Assembly: GCA_045807745.1 (NCBI GenBank)
Contig: JBJMGT010000011.1
Span: 62,001-126,000 of the forward strand
Direction: 5' to 3'
Length of the DNA stretch: 64,000 bases
DNA from: QHXQ01 sp045807745
Lineage (GTDB): Bacteria; Acidobacteriota; Blastocatellia; Pyrinomonadales; Pyrinomonadaceae
Shown here piece after piece: positions 1-8,839 of the stretch (positions are counted from its first letter, which is position 1; every line of letters begins with the position of its first letter). Under the pieces are notes generated by a model. The model saw only the letters and a program-made list of their open reading frames with translations. It did not search any database and was not told the DNA's origin. The position numbers were made by a program, and so were the translations under genes.

Positions 1-1373
1 TCAGCTACGCACATACATTCACCTATCGCGACGTGGACGGCGCGGAGCGGCGCGGCATCGTACACCGCGATCTGAAACCGCCGAACATCCTCGTCACGTC
101 GCACGATCAGATCAAGATCACGGACTTCGGCATCGTCAAACTCGTCGGCTCTGATTACACGGACACGTCAGGCACGGACTATGGCACGCCGCAGTACGTC
201 TCGCCGGAACAAGCCGAAGGTGCGCCGGTCGATCAACGCGCAGACATCTATTCGCTCGGCATCATCCTATACGAGATGCTCACGGGCCGCCCGCCCTTCG
301 GCAGCGCCGACGAGCCGCTGCCGCGCACCGAAATCCTGCGCGCACATATCGAGCGCGCACCGCGCCCGCCCGTAGAACTCAACCCGCAAGTGCCGCCGGA
401 GATTGACGCGCTCGTACTGCGCGCGTTGGAGAAAGACCCGGCGGCGCGCTTTCAAACGGCGGCCGATTTTCTGCGCGCCCTCAGACGCACGCGTCACACG
501 GAGTCGGGCGAGCACGCCTTGGGTGCTGAGCCGAGCTACGGGTCTTATCACTACGTCGGCACACACGAACTAACCGAGCAGCAGGTGGCCGACACGGCGC
601 GGCAGGGTTACGTTACGCAGTCCATCACACGCGCGACCTGCGGCGCGTGCGGGGCCGACGCGGACGCGGACGCGAGTCATTGCCGCGCTTGCGGCGCGGA
701 GTTACAACGCGCTTCGCCCGCCACGACCCGGATCGTCCGACAGGAGAAGACCGAGCGCGGCTGGCTGCTCGTCGTCGCCGGTTTTATCGCGCTCACGCTC
801 ATCGGTCTCGCGCTCGGCACGTGGCGCGCGCGGCAGGCGCAGCAGACGCAAGCCGCCAACGCACAAGTACAGACAGCCGCGGCTGGCGCAACGCCGGCCG
901 CGGCTGCAACACCGGCCAACCTCGTCGAGCTAAAGGCCGCGCGCGTCAGTGTCGATTCGAGTTATGACGGTTACAGTATTAAGCCTTTGACCGACGGCGT
1001 CGAAGACGTGCGGCGCATCGCCGCGCAGCGCTACAACGCGGGCAACTGGGCTTCGGCTGAGACGCCCACGCCGCATTGGATCGAACTCGACCTCGCGCAT
1101 CCTGCGCAACTCACCACCGTCTATGTCTACTGGGGCTTTGACCGCGATCACTTCATGCCCGCGCGCAGCGTCGAGTTGCAAACGACAGACGAGCATGGCG
1201 CGTGGCAGACCATCTCAGCGATCACGCCGGGCGACAATTATGATCGCACGGCCTTCGAGTTTGCGCCGCGCACAGTGGCGCGCCTGCGCATCCTTCAGCC
1301 GGCGCAGCAGGGGCCGCCTAACCGGCCCTTCGTCATGTGGGTGCGCGAGATTAAACTGTTCGGCAGCAAGTAA
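1..1373 (+). CDS. Ser/Thr protein kinase with zinc ribbon, TM segment and discoidin-like domain (5' partial)
   Basis: The reading frame is open from base 3, so the gene enters from outside the window and lacks the kinase N-lobe here. The C-lobe is clear: catalytic loop HRDLKPPNIL, the DFG motif, and the activation-segment and APE-region run GTPQYVSPEQ. After the kinase comes a four-cysteine zinc-ribbon-like stretch (CGAC...CRAC, about base 640-700), one hydrophobic membrane segment (WLLVVAGFIALTLIGLALG, about 760-820), an Ala/Gln-rich linker, and a C-terminal domain resembling F5/8 type C (discoidin) carbohydrate-binding modules (DGVEDVRR, WIELDLAHPAQL, VARLRILQP). Inference: a membrane-anchored Hanks-type sensor kinase with an external ligand-binding domain. 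The kinase call is firm; the discoidin call is moderate. Confidence 0.9.
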   Translation, partial: SYAHTFTYRDVDGAERRGIVHRDLKPPNILVTSHDQIKITDFGIVKLVGSDYTDTSGTDYGTPQYVSPEQAEGAPVDQRADIYSLGIILYEMLTGRPPFGSADEPLPRTEILRAHIERAPRPPVELNPQVPPEIDALVLRALEKDPAARFQTAADFLRALRRTRHTESGEHALGAEPSYGSYHYVGTHELTEQQVADTARQGYVTQSITRATCGACGADADADASHCRACGAELQRASPATTRIVRQEKTERGWLLVVAGFIALTLIGLALGTWRARQAQQTQAANAQVQTAAAGATPAAAATPANLVELKAARVSVDSSYDGYSIKPLTDGVEDVRRIAAQRYNAGNWASAETPTPHWIELDLAHPAQLTTVYVYWGFDRDHFMPARSVELQTTDEHGAWQTISAITPGDNYDRTAFEFAPRTVARLRILQPAQQGPPNRPFVMWVREIKLFGSK

Positions 1374-1399
1374 GCTTATTAAACTTCAGGACGCGAATA

Positions 1400-2635
1400 A
1401 TGTTGACTGCTGAAATCGTCGCCATCGGCTCGGAACTCTTGACGCCGTCTCACTCGGACACGAATAGTCTATGGCTAACCGAGAAACTGAACAGCGTCGG
1501 GATCGAAGTGAAACTAAAAACTATCGTCGGCGATGACGACGCGCGGCTTGAAGAGACCATCCGCGACGCACTGCGCCGCTCGCGCGTCATCATCGCAACC
1601 GGCGGCCTCGGCCCCACTGAAGACGACATCACACGCAAGATCGCCGCTCGCGCGCTTGGTCGTCGCTTGCTCCTCGACGAGCGTGTGCTCGAAGAGATTC
1701 GCGCGAAGTTCATGCGCTGGGGGCGCAAGATGCCTGAGATCAATACGCGACAGGCGATGATCATCGAAGGCGCGGAGGTACTCGCCAATCCGAACGGCTC
1801 TGCGCCCGGCATGTATCTCGAACACGAGGGGCGCGCGGTCGTCCTGTTGCCGGGGCCGCCGCGCGAAATGCGCCCGATGTACGACACCTACGTCGGTCCG
1901 AAACTCGCCGCGAAGGCAGGCGACGTGCGCGTCGTGCGCCGCGTGTTGCGCGTATCGGGTTTGGGCGAGTCGGCCGTGGACGAGCGCATCGCGCCGGTCT
2001 ACACGCAGTACACCAATCCACAGACGACTATCCTCTTCAATCGCTCCGAGGTTGAAGTCCACCTGACCGCGCAAGGCAAGACTGAACAGGAGGCGGAGTT
2101 ACTGCTCGATGGTCTCGCCGGGCAGATTGAGGAGCGACTCGGCGACGCCGTCTTCGCCTTTCGCGGCGAGCAGATGGAGGAGGTGATCGGTCTGCGCCTC
2201 GCGGTCAACGGCTTTACTTTGGCCGTCGCCGAAAGCTGTACGGGCGGCTTGATCGCGCAACGTCTGACCGAAGTGCCCGGCTCATCCACTTACTTCCAAG
2301 AGGGCGTAGTTACTTACTCGAACGACGCGAAGGTGCGTCTGCTCGGCGTGCCGGCCGATCTGATCGGCGAATACGGCGCGGTCAGCGCGCAAGTGGCCGA
2401 AGCGATGGCCGAGGGCGTACGCGAACGCGCGGAGACCGATTTTGGTCTCGCCGTCACCGGCATCGCAGGCCCCTCCGGCGGCACGGAGGATAAGCCCGTC
2501 GGTCTCGTCTACATCGCGCTCTCCGACGACGCACATACGGAGCACCGCAAACTGCTCCTGCCCGGCGACCGCCAACTCATCCGCTGGCGCGCCTCGCAAG
2601 CCGCGCTCGATCTGTTGCGGCGACGCTTGATCTAG
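1400..2635 (+). CDS. cinA: CinA family protein (nicotinamide-nucleotide amidohydrolase / competence-damage inducible)
   Basis: This 411-residue protein has the two-domain CinA architecture. The N-terminal MoaB/Mog-like domain (about 1-170) carries the ATGGLGPTEDD loop. The C-terminal PncC-type deamidase domain (about 255-411) has the AESCTGGLIA motif, GVVTYSNDAK and TGIAGPSGGT. In the known family the C-terminal domain hydrolyses NMN to nicotinate mononucleotide in the pyridine nucleotide cycle, and the N-terminal domain acts on ADP-ribose-type substrates. The ATG at 1400 is the natural start, since the MLTAEIVAIGSELL N-terminus is typical. It follows the kinase gene by 26 bases and precedes plsY by about 50, so a common transcript is possible. 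Confidence 0.95.
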   Translation: MLTAEIVAIGSELLTPSHSDTNSLWLTEKLNSVGIEVKLKTIVGDDDARLEETIRDALRRSRVIIATGGLGPTEDDITRKIAARALGRRLLLDERVLEEIRAKFMRWGRKMPEINTRQAMIIEGAEVLANPNGSAPGMYLEHEGRAVVLLPGPPREMRPMYDTYVGPKLAAKAGDVRVVRRVLRVSGLGESAVDERIAPVYTQYTNPQTTILFNRSEVEVHLTAQGKTEQEAELLLDGLAGQIEERLGDAVFAFRGEQMEEVIGLRLAVNGFTLAVAESCTGGLIAQRLTEVPGSSTYFQEGVVTYSNDAKVRLLGVPADLIGEYGAVSAQVAEAMAEGVRERAETDFGLAVTGIAGPSGGTEDKPVGLVYIALSDDAHTEHRKLLLPGDRQLIRWRASQAALDLLRRRLI

Positions 2636-2685
2636 TGCTATCAAATCAAGCTGCTAACCCAAAACCTCGCGGAGTCAGTTAACGC

Positions 2686-3303
2686 ATGTCGCCTGCGCTC
2701 GTCATCGCCCTCGCATACCTGCTCGGCTCGATCCCGTTCGGGTACTTGATCGTGCGGCTGCGCGGGCGCGGCGACGTGCGACAGACGGGATCGGGCGGGA
2801 CGGGTGCGACCAATGTGACGCGTAGCGCAGGCCGTTGGGCGGGACTGTTGACGCTTGCGCTGGACGCGCTCAAGGGCACGCTGGCCATCGTGTTGGCCCG
2901 GAGCTTATTGGCCGACAGCCCCGGCATCAACTGGACGATAGCTGCGGCCGGCGTCGCCGCGATCGTCGGCCACTGTTTCCCGGTCTGGCTTAAATTTCGC
3001 GGCGGCAAGGGTGTGGCGACGGGCTTGGGCGTCTTCCTCGTCCTCGCACCGCTTGTTGTCGGCATCGTTGCTGTTATCTTCGTGCTCATCGTCTGGCGCA
3101 CGCGCTACGTCTCACTCGGCTCGATCACGGCCGCCGCGGCCGTGCCATTGTGCGTCTGGCTACTTGAGCACACGGCCGCGATACAAGCGCGCTCTGCGCC
3201 GCTCATCACAGTCGCGCTCATCGGCAGCGCGCTGATCATCTTCATGCACCGCGCCAACATCAGTCGGTTGCTAAGCGGCACGGAGAACAGATGGAAAGGA
3301 TGA
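2686..3303 (+). CDS. plsY: Glycerol-3-phosphate acyltransferase PlsY
   Basis: PlsY transfers an acyl group from acyl-phosphate to sn-glycerol 3-phosphate, the first step of phosphatidic acid synthesis, in the inner membrane. The 205-residue protein is the usual length and has about five hydrophobic segments. All three family motifs are visible: the GSGGTGATNVTRSAG loop near residue 30, FPVWLKFRGGKGVATGLG near 100, and the C-terminal HRANISRLLSGTE. ATG 2686 follows a GGAG about 12 bases upstream. The neighbour gpsA makes the glycerol-3-phosphate substrate, so the pair is functionally linked. The TGA stop lies inside the left arm of the repeat element at 3295-3372. Confidence 0.95.
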   Translation: MSPALVIALAYLLGSIPFGYLIVRLRGRGDVRQTGSGGTGATNVTRSAGRWAGLLTLALDALKGTLAIVLARSLLADSPGINWTIAAAGVAAIVGHCFPVWLKFRGGKGVATGLGVFLVLAPLVVGIVAVIFVLIVWRTRYVSLGSITAAAAVPLCVWLLEHTAAIQARSAPLITVALIGSALIIFMHRANISRLLSGTENRWKG

Positions 3304-3372
3304 AGGATGAAGGATAAAAGAAAGACCATTTAAGTTGAATTCTGTCTTAATCATCCTTCATCCTTTATTCTT
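3295..3372. repeat. Inverted tandem-unit element E1 (7-bp GATGAAG unit)
   Basis: The left arm is tandem AAGGATG units (3295-3326) and the right arm is the imperfect reverse complement, CATCCTT units (3341-3372), around a short AT-rich spacer. The left arm contains the plsY stop codon and the right arm ends 10 bases before the gpsA start. No Shine-Dalgarno sequence separates the right arm from gpsA. Confidence 0.8.
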
Positions 3373-3382
3373 AATTTTTCTT

Positions 3383-4393
3383 ATGTCTCACATCGCAATC
3401 ATGGGGGCGGGTGGTTGGGGCACGGCGCTGGGGCTGGTCGCGGGCCGTGCGGGGCATACGGTGCGCCTGTGGTCGCGTAATGATAGAGTTGTCGCCTCGA
3501 TCAATCGTGAGCGGGTCAATCATAAGTATCTCGCGGGGCAGCGCATTGATGGTGCTGTGAGTGCGACGACCGAGACGAGTACGGCGTTAGACAACGCAGA
3601 GCTTGTGATTCTGGCCGCGCCATCGCATGCGACGCGTGCGTTGCTGACGCAGATAGCGGCGGACGTGCGCCCTGAGATGGTGCTCATCAGCGCGACGAAG
3701 GGGATCGAGACCGAGACGGGGCAACGCATCTCTGAAGTGGTGCGCGATGTGCTCGGCGCGGAGTATGCGGCGCGCTTTGTTTGTCTGTCGGGGCCGTCGT
3801 TCGCGCAGGAAGTAGCGGCGGGGCAACCGACCGCAGTAGTCGCGGCGAGCGCCGATCCGACGTTGAGTCGCATCGTGCAGGCGGCGTTAAGTTATGAAGC
3901 CTTGCGCGTGTACACGAACGATGATGTTGCTGGGACGGAACTCGGCGGCGCGGTCAAGAACGTGATCGCAGTGGCGGCAGGGATGGTCGCCGGGTTAGGA
4001 TTAGGCGCAAACAGTCTCGCCGCTTTGATCACGCGCGGGCTGGCCGAGATCGTCCGGCTGGCTACGGCACTGGGCGCGCGCCTTGAGACGTTGATGGGTC
4101 TCGCGGGCTTGGGCGATCTGGTGTTGACCTGCACGGGCGGACTGTCGCGCAATCGTTACGTCGGGCAGGAACTGGGACGCGGGCGCACGCTTGAAGAGAT
4201 TCTCGCCGGGATGCATGAAGTTGCGGAGGGGGTGCGCACTACGCGGGCGGTCAAACTGCTGGCGGACAAGTGCGGCGTCGAGATGCCGATCACGGCGCAG
4301 GTGTATGCCGTGTTGTATGAAGGTCGGGCTGTGCAAGCCGCCGTCGAGCAGTTAATGGTGCGCCCGCTTAAAAGAGAATTCGGGCCTATGTGA
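3383..4393 (+). CDS. gpsA: NAD(P)-dependent glycerol-3-phosphate dehydrogenase
   Basis: GpsA reduces dihydroxyacetone phosphate to sn-glycerol 3-phosphate for phospholipid synthesis. The 336-residue protein starts MSHIAIMGAGGWGTALG, an N-terminal Rossmann motif GxGxxG. It also has SATKGIE, the LSGPSFAQEV active-site strand, the ELGGAVKNVIAVAAG segment containing the catalytic Lys, and GLAGLGDLVLTC. An in-frame upstream start at 3335 would add 16 residues encoded by the repeat element and is not credible; ATG 3383 matches the family start. The leader is pyrimidine-rich and lacks a clear ribosome binding site. It follows plsY directly. Confidence 0.95.
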   Translation: MSHIAIMGAGGWGTALGLVAGRAGHTVRLWSRNDRVVASINRERVNHKYLAGQRIDGAVSATTETSTALDNAELVILAAPSHATRALLTQIAADVRPEMVLISATKGIETETGQRISEVVRDVLGAEYAARFVCLSGPSFAQEVAAGQPTAVVAASADPTLSRIVQAALSYEALRVYTNDDVAGTELGGAVKNVIAVAAGMVAGLGLGANSLAALITRGLAEIVRLATALGARLETLMGLAGLGDLVLTCTGGLSRNRYVGQELGRGRTLEEILAGMHEVAEGVRTTRAVKLLADKCGVEMPITAQVYAVLYEGRAVQAAVEQLMVRPLKREFGPM

Positions 4394-4452
4394 GCTGCTT
4401 GTTCGAGTTGTACCCAGAAGTGTGGTCGGATGAAATGCCGGAGGTTGATAGC

Positions 4453-4674
4453 ATGAAAATCACCCTTACATTCATACTCATCACCGCTTACGCCATTGCC
4501 GCATTATATCTTTTGTTCGATTTGCTCGGTATAAGTATAGGAGTGCGGCTTAGCGGGCATGTTTACGATGTGGAACTTTTCGGCCCCGTCAAGGCAATCT
4601 GCCTCATCATATTTATCGCGCTCACTTGTGCCGGACTGTACTACTTGCCCCAGTCGATACGAGCAATAAAATGA
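4453..4674 (+). CDS. Small two-TM membrane protein, function unknown
   Basis: A 73-residue hydrophobic protein with two predicted membrane segments (TLTFILITAYAIAALYLLF and AICLIIFIALTCAGLYYL) and a short polar loop. The start is ATG 4453 because GGAGGT lies at a good distance (4440-4445); the longer frame from 4390 would bypass this site. I do not recognise a family. Its base composition is more AT-rich than gpsA and smpB on either side, which suggests a weakly conserved accessory gene. Confidence 0.6.
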   Translation: MKITLTFILITAYAIAALYLLFDLLGISIGVRLSGHVYDVELFGPVKAICLIIFIALTCAGLYYLPQSIRAIK

Positions 4675-4725
4675 GTGCACGTTAGATAGTCAACAACACT
4701 TCAGGTCACTGAGGAACTGGCGAGC

Positions 4726-5190
4726 ATGCCGATCGAAGAGAAGGCGCTGCTGACTAATCGCGCGGCCTTTCACGAATACTACATCGATGACAAGTACGAA
4801 GCGGGCGTGGCGCTGACGGGCACGGAGGTCAAGAGTGTGCGCGCTGGGCAGATGCAGTTGAAAGAGTCTTATGTGTCAGTACGAGATGGCGAGGCGTGGT
4901 TGTTCAACGCGCACATTTCGCCGTATGCTTATGGCAACCGCGAGAATCATGACCCGACGCGCACGCGCAAGCTGTTGCTGCACCGCCGCGAGATCGACCG
5001 GCTGGAAGAGGCGGCGACGACGAAGGGTATGACGCTCGTAGTGACGCGCGTATATCTCAAGCGCGGGCGGGTCAAGCTGGAGATCGGCGTGGCGCGCGGC
5101 AAGAAGCTTTATGACAAACGCGAGACAGAGTTGCGCCGCACGGTCGAGCGCGAAACCCGTGCGCAGTTGAAAGAACGAAATCGAGATTGA
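4726..5190 (+). CDS. smpB: SsrA-binding protein SmpB
   Basis: SmpB binds tmRNA and delivers it to stalled ribosomes for trans-translation. The 154-residue protein has the family hallmarks: N-terminal NRAAFHEYYIDDKYEAGVAL, the TGTEVKSVRAGQ strand, HISPYAYGN, RKLLLHRREI, and a basic C-terminal tail (YDKRETELRRTVERE) that mimics the missing tRNA part in the ribosome. Length is typical. ATG 4726 is preceded by GAGGAAC. No tmRNA gene was recognised in this window. Confidence 0.96.
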   Translation: MPIEEKALLTNRAAFHEYYIDDKYEAGVALTGTEVKSVRAGQMQLKESYVSVRDGEAWLFNAHISPYAYGNRENHDPTRTRKLLLHRREIDRLEEAATTKGMTLVVTRVYLKRGRVKLEIGVARGKKLYDKRETELRRTVERETRAQLKERNRD

Positions 5191-5219
5191 ACGAAAAGCA
5201 CCGCAGGAGATAAGAGTAG

Positions 5220-6755
5220 ATGGAGATTCAAACGAGTAGCGGGAGTTTTGCCGACGCGGACGTACAGGCGCTGGCCGTCGTCGTCTTCAAAGATGAAAAG
5301 CCCGATCAAGGTCTGTTGCAAGAACTCGACGCGACCACGGGCGGTTTGATCAAATCGATCATCGAGTCGGAAGAGTTGAAAGGCAAAGAGGGCGAGACCG
5401 CCTACGTGCATCTCGGCGCGGGGCGCGGCAAGTTGCGGGCGCAGCGCCTGTTGCTCATCGGCGGCGGCGAGCGCGATGCCTATCAACTTGCGCAGGTGGC
5501 GCAGACAGCAGGCACTGCGGTGCGGGCGTTGCGCGCACGCAGCGTCAAAACCGTCGGGCTACTACTACGCGGCTCTGTCGGCGCGGACGAGCAGCGGGCG
5601 GCGGCCACGGTTGAGGGCGCACAGATGGGACTGTTCGACCCAGACAAATATCGCACCATCGAAAAAGAGGAGCGGCAGATTGAGCGGCTGACCTTGATCG
5701 CGCCGGGCGCTGATGATGCAGCCCTCAAGCGCGGCGCAGAGCGCGGGCGCATCGTTGGTGAGTCGGTCAACTTCACGCGCGATCTGGCGAACGAGCCGGG
5801 CGCGTACATGACGCCGACGATCATGGCCGAACGAGCGCGCGAGATCGCCGAACAGTTCGGGTTGGCGTGCGACGTGCTGGAGCGCGAGCAGATGGAGCAA
5901 GAGGGCATGGGCGCGCTCTTAAGCGTCGCACGCGGATCGGACGAGCCGCCGAAACTGATCGTGTTGAAGTACATGCCGGAAGGTACAGGCAAGCAGGGCG
6001 TCGCGAAAGACGGCGACGGTGAGTTGCTCGCGTTGGTCGGGAAGGGCATTACGTTCGATACGGGCGGTATCTCGCTGAAGCCCGGCGAGAACATGGAGTT
6101 GATGAAGTACGACATGACGGGCGGCGCAACCGTGCTCGGCGTGATGCGTGCCATCGCGCAATTGAAGCCGCCCATCCCTGTGCTCGGCGTCGTGCCGTCC
6201 ACCGAGAATATGCCGTCAGGCAAGGCGACGAAACCGGGCGACGTGGTGCGCGCGATGAACGGTAAGACTATCGAGGTTATCAACACGGACGCGGAAGGTC
6301 GGCTGATCTTGGCCGATGCCATCTGCTACGCCAGGAAACTTGGGGCGACACGCGTCGTCGATATGGCGACGCTCACGGGCGCGGTCTCCATCGCGTTGGG
6401 CGATGTGAACACGGGCGTGCTCGGCACGGATCAGACATTGATCGATGAGTTGATCGCGGCGGGACGCGAGGTCGGCGAGAAGTTCTGGCAACTGCCGCTC
6501 GATAAGGAATACACGAAACAGATCAAGTCGGACATTGCCGACATCAAGAACGTCGGCGGGCGCAAGGCGGGCACGATTACGGCCGCGGCCTTCATCAAAG
6601 AATTTGCGGACGGACTTTCGTGGGCGCATCTGGACATCGCCGGCACTGCTTGGGGCGACGAAGCCAAGCCCTATCGCGCCAAGGGGCCTACGGGTGTGGC
6701 CGTCCGCACGTTGCTGCGTCTGATTGCGCGCATGGTTGAGTCAGCCAACAAATAG
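5220..6755 (+). CDS. pepA: Leucyl aminopeptidase (peptidase M17, PepA)
   Basis: A cytosolic two-metal aminopeptidase releasing N-terminal residues, typically leucine. The 511-residue length fits the family. The N-terminal macro-like domain covers about 1-170. The catalytic domain contains GKGITFDTGGISLKP and MELMKYDMTGG (about 275-305), which provide the metal-binding Lys and Asp residues, and the NTDAEGRLILADAI signature at about residue 355. ATG 5220 has GGAG about 12 bases upstream. It lies 29 bases after smpB. A GC-rich hairpin follows at 6790-6821. Confidence 0.96.
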   Translation: MEIQTSSGSFADADVQALAVVVFKDEKPDQGLLQELDATTGGLIKSIIESEELKGKEGETAYVHLGAGRGKLRAQRLLLIGGGERDAYQLAQVAQTAGTAVRALRARSVKTVGLLLRGSVGADEQRAAATVEGAQMGLFDPDKYRTIEKEERQIERLTLIAPGADDAALKRGAERGRIVGESVNFTRDLANEPGAYMTPTIMAERAREIAEQFGLACDVLEREQMEQEGMGALLSVARGSDEPPKLIVLKYMPEGTGKQGVAKDGDGELLALVGKGITFDTGGISLKPGENMELMKYDMTGGATVLGVMRAIAQLKPPIPVLGVVPSTENMPSGKATKPGDVVRAMNGKTIEVINTDAEGRLILADAICYARKLGATRVVDMATLTGAVSIALGDVNTGVLGTDQTLIDELIAAGREVGEKFWQLPLDKEYTKQIKSDIADIKNVGGRKAGTITAAAFIKEFADGLSWAHLDIAGTAWGDEAKPYRAKGPTGVAVRTLLRLIARMVESANK

Positions 6756-6789
6756 CAGCAGGCGTTTTATAACCTGCTCGGTCTGGCAG

Positions 6790-6821
6790 CAGGGCGCGGA
6801 GCTTAACGTTTCCGCGCCCTG
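6790..6821 (+). terminator. GC-rich hairpin after pepA, possible terminator
   Basis: An 11-bp perfect stem (CAGGGCGCGGA / TCCGCGCCCTG) with a 10-base loop lies 35 bases after the pepA stop. No U-tract follows, so termination is plausible but not certain. Confidence 0.5.
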
Positions 6822-7315
6822 CCTGGCTTTGCCGATGCTCGATAGTTAAGAGGATGGGCGAGGGTTAACTTACATCTCTGTAGGTTAAGTAAGGGCAGAC
6901 AGTGTCAACTCTTGTCTACAGTCGCGTCTACAAAAGTAGACGCAGGAGCGGCACGGCTAGAACAATTTCATATTATCTTGCAAGATTTCTTGCAATTTTG
7001 ATAGGTTCTGAGCTATCTTCGCGTTGGCACAAGCATTGCAAATTATTTGAGTTGAGCCAAAGGGCGCGGTCACAAAAAATAATGTCCTTGCCCCTCCTCG
7101 GTGGCCGTGCCGAGGCGTAAGCACCGCCCCTTTGGCTCGCCTCACTGAATCGCTCCGCCAGCATCTGTCCACCCGACCACGCACGCACTTCCAGCAAGAC
7201 GAATCAACTGAAAAGTGTTATATTGTGCCCACGGGTTGACCCTTCCCACCCGCTGTGCGCCGGACTAAGGTTGCACGCGCTCACTGGCACGTGATGCGTT
7301 CGGAGTATTTACGCG
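6822..7315. other. Long intergenic region with small hairpins
   Basis: This stretch of about 490 bases, AT-richer than the genes around it, separates pepA from the DnaJ gene. It contains a GCGTCTAC-AAAA-GTAGACGC hairpin at 6924-6943, an imperfect TTAAC-TACA inverted repeat near 6867-6890, and the larger structured repeat at 7054-7138. A TATATT box near 7219 lacks a convincing -35 partner. No convincing coding frame was found; a 72-codon frame at 6902 has no start signal and no protein character. Confidence 0.5.
7054..7138. repeat. Nested inverted repeat, possible structured RNA or small element remnant
   Basis: The outer arms GAGCCAAAGGGCGCGGT (7054-7070) and ACCGCCCCTTTGGCTC (7123-7138) pair over 16 bp with a single bulge. 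An inner stem CCTCGG / CCGAGG (7096-7101 and 7110-7115) lies in the loop. The shape suits either a folded RNA or a short palindromic element remnant. I recognise no known riboswitch or ncRNA consensus. Confidence 0.5.
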
Positions 7316-8125
7316 GTGCTCGACTACTACAAAGTTCTAGGCGTCAAGCGGAACGCTTCTGCGGCCGAGGTTAAATCGGCCTATCGGCGTCTGGCCCGCC
7401 AGCGCCACCCGGATTTAAACGGCGGCTCGGAACAGGCGCAACGCGAGTTCTCATTGATCGCCCTCGCTTATCGCACGCTCAGCGACCCGCAGGAGCGTGC
7501 CTACTACGACGGCCAATTGACTCGCCTCGCCAGCGGTTTCAGCAGCGCCCGCACCTCGGTGCTGAACTCGACCAACCCGCACGCACGCCGTATGCGACAG
7601 GTCGCGACGCAGGCGCGGCTGGATCGGATCGTCGACAACATGATCGAGGCCGAGCGGCGCGAGACCTTTGCGCTGCAACAGGCGGTCTTCACCATCGTCT
7701 CGCTCTTCCTCTCGACGTTCTTCGTCGCCATGTTCAAGCCGCGGCTTTGGGGCAGCATGAATTTGCCCCTGCGGGCCGTGATGGTCACATTGTTCCTATT
7801 GGGCTTGTGGCAACTCTACGCGCGGCTGCGCGCCGGTTACGACCGTTACACATATCAACCAAAGTCCATCCACGACTCGATCATCCACGAGGAGGAGCGG
7901 CCGGACAAGCCGTTCACGCGCTTTACCGCTTCGACCTTCCTCGTCGCCGGCTACATGATCAGCCTCGCGGCCGGTCTATTCGTCGGCAGCCATATGTACA
8001 ACCTGATCCTGAGCGCGATCCCCGGTCTCTTCGACCCACAAGTGCGCCCTGAGCTACTCTTCTACCCGCCCATCGCCGTGCTCATAGTGGACACGCTGCA
8101 CACCATCGCCGCCAAGATCGATTAA
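7316..8125 (+). CDS. J-domain membrane protein
   Basis: A 269-residue protein starting with a complete J domain (residues 1-66: YYKVLGVKRNASAAEVKSAY, the HPD tripeptide at 31-33, YDGQL end). J domains stimulate the Hsp70 ATPase. The remainder lacks the Gly/Phe and zinc-finger regions of DnaJ and instead has about four hydrophobic segments (SLFLSTFFVAMF, AVMVTLFLLGLWQLY, FLVAGYMISLAAGLFVG, PPIAVLIVDTL). It is therefore a membrane-anchored J protein recruiting DnaK to the inner membrane; its client is unknown. The start is GTG 7316 with GGAG at about 10 bases, because the J domain begins immediately. Confidence 0.85.
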   Translation: MLDYYKVLGVKRNASAAEVKSAYRRLARQRHPDLNGGSEQAQREFSLIALAYRTLSDPQERAYYDGQLTRLASGFSSARTSVLNSTNPHARRMRQVATQARLDRIVDNMIEAERRETFALQQAVFTIVSLFLSTFFVAMFKPRLWGSMNLPLRAVMVTLFLLGLWQLYARLRAGYDRYTYQPKSIHDSIIHEEERPDKPFTRFTASTFLVAGYMISLAAGLFVGSHMYNLILSAIPGLFDPQVRPELLFYPPIAVLIVDTLHTIAAKID

Positions 8126-8572
8126 CGCGCGCCCCCTTCGACGCTTCAGCCGCTTGAGTCTATCGGTTCAGGGTCATCGCCTTGGTTCGTTCAGCCTGCA
8201 CACCAACTTCCGTCTTGCCTGTCATCCACGTCTCGTGTATATTCCGACCCAAGGCGGCCTGCGAACGGTCGCGTGCAAATAACTACAACTGGATGAACGA
8301 GCACAGCGCGAGCATGACGGACAGCCCATTGCGCTTTTAATCCGCGCGTCCTGCTGTGCTAAGACTTAACTTAGTCTCCGCGACCCTGCGTGGTCGGCGG
8401 CTTATGTAACGATTAGCCTAAAGGTGACGACCCCCAGAATTTTCGCGTGCGTGCACGCGCCGCAAACAATCAGCCGATGGCCCGGCGCACACTGCTGCCG
8501 CCCGACTCGCCTTAAGAGTTGACCGCGCGCGCTTGGGCCGTCCGCCTTCGCCGACCGAGGGAGGTAACGGAG
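8126..8572. other. Intergenic region with a promoter candidate, no gene seen
   Basis: About 450 bases between the J protein and the small coupled gene. It contains the promoter candidate at 8215-8243 and a short AGACT...AGTCT stem near 8370. No coding frame of protein character and no tRNA-like cloverleaf was found on either strand. Confidence 0.4.
8215..8243 (+). promoter_or_regulatory. Candidate sigma70-type promoter
   Basis: TTGCCT (8215-8220) and TATATT (8238-8243) are separated by exactly 17 bases and point toward the gene pair at 8573-9735. The resulting leader would be about 320 nt. This is a sequence match only. Confidence 0.35.
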
Positions 8573-8839
8573 ATGGCCAAGCGAATCAACGAACGACAGC
8601 GCCTCGCGTTCAAACTCGACTCGCTCACCGATACGGAAGTTAAAGAAGTGCTCGATTACATCTCCATCATGGAGTCGATGCGCCGCGCCAGCGCGCCCAC
8701 GGGGTTATGGGAGGACGAGTTGGTGACATTGCTCGCCGACGCGCCGGAGAACTTGCGTGCGCGGCAGGCTTTTGAGTGGGAAGCAGTGCGCCGCCGCGCC
8801 GAGCGCCGGGCCGCCACCGCGCTCCCACCGCGCGTATGA
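8573..8839 (+). CDS. Small charged protein, translationally coupled to HEAT-repeat gene
   Basis: An 88-residue soluble protein (MAKRINERQRLAFKLDSLTD...) rich in Arg, Glu and Ala, probably helical, with the segment EVKEVLDYISIMESM. A strong GGGAGGT (8559-8565) fixes the start at ATG 8573, not the upstream frame start at 8519. Its stop overlaps the next start as ATGA, which indicates coupled translation with the HEAT-repeat protein. I do not recognise a family. Confidence 0.65.
   Translation: MAKRINERQRLAFKLDSLTDTEVKEVLDYISIMESMRRASAPTGLWEDELVTLLADAPENLRARQAFEWEAVRRRAERRAATALPPRV

Noticed and set aside
6902..7120. 72-codon open frame in the pepA-dnaJ gap
   Set aside because: It lacks a Shine-Dalgarno, runs through the structured repeat and has no recognisable protein character.
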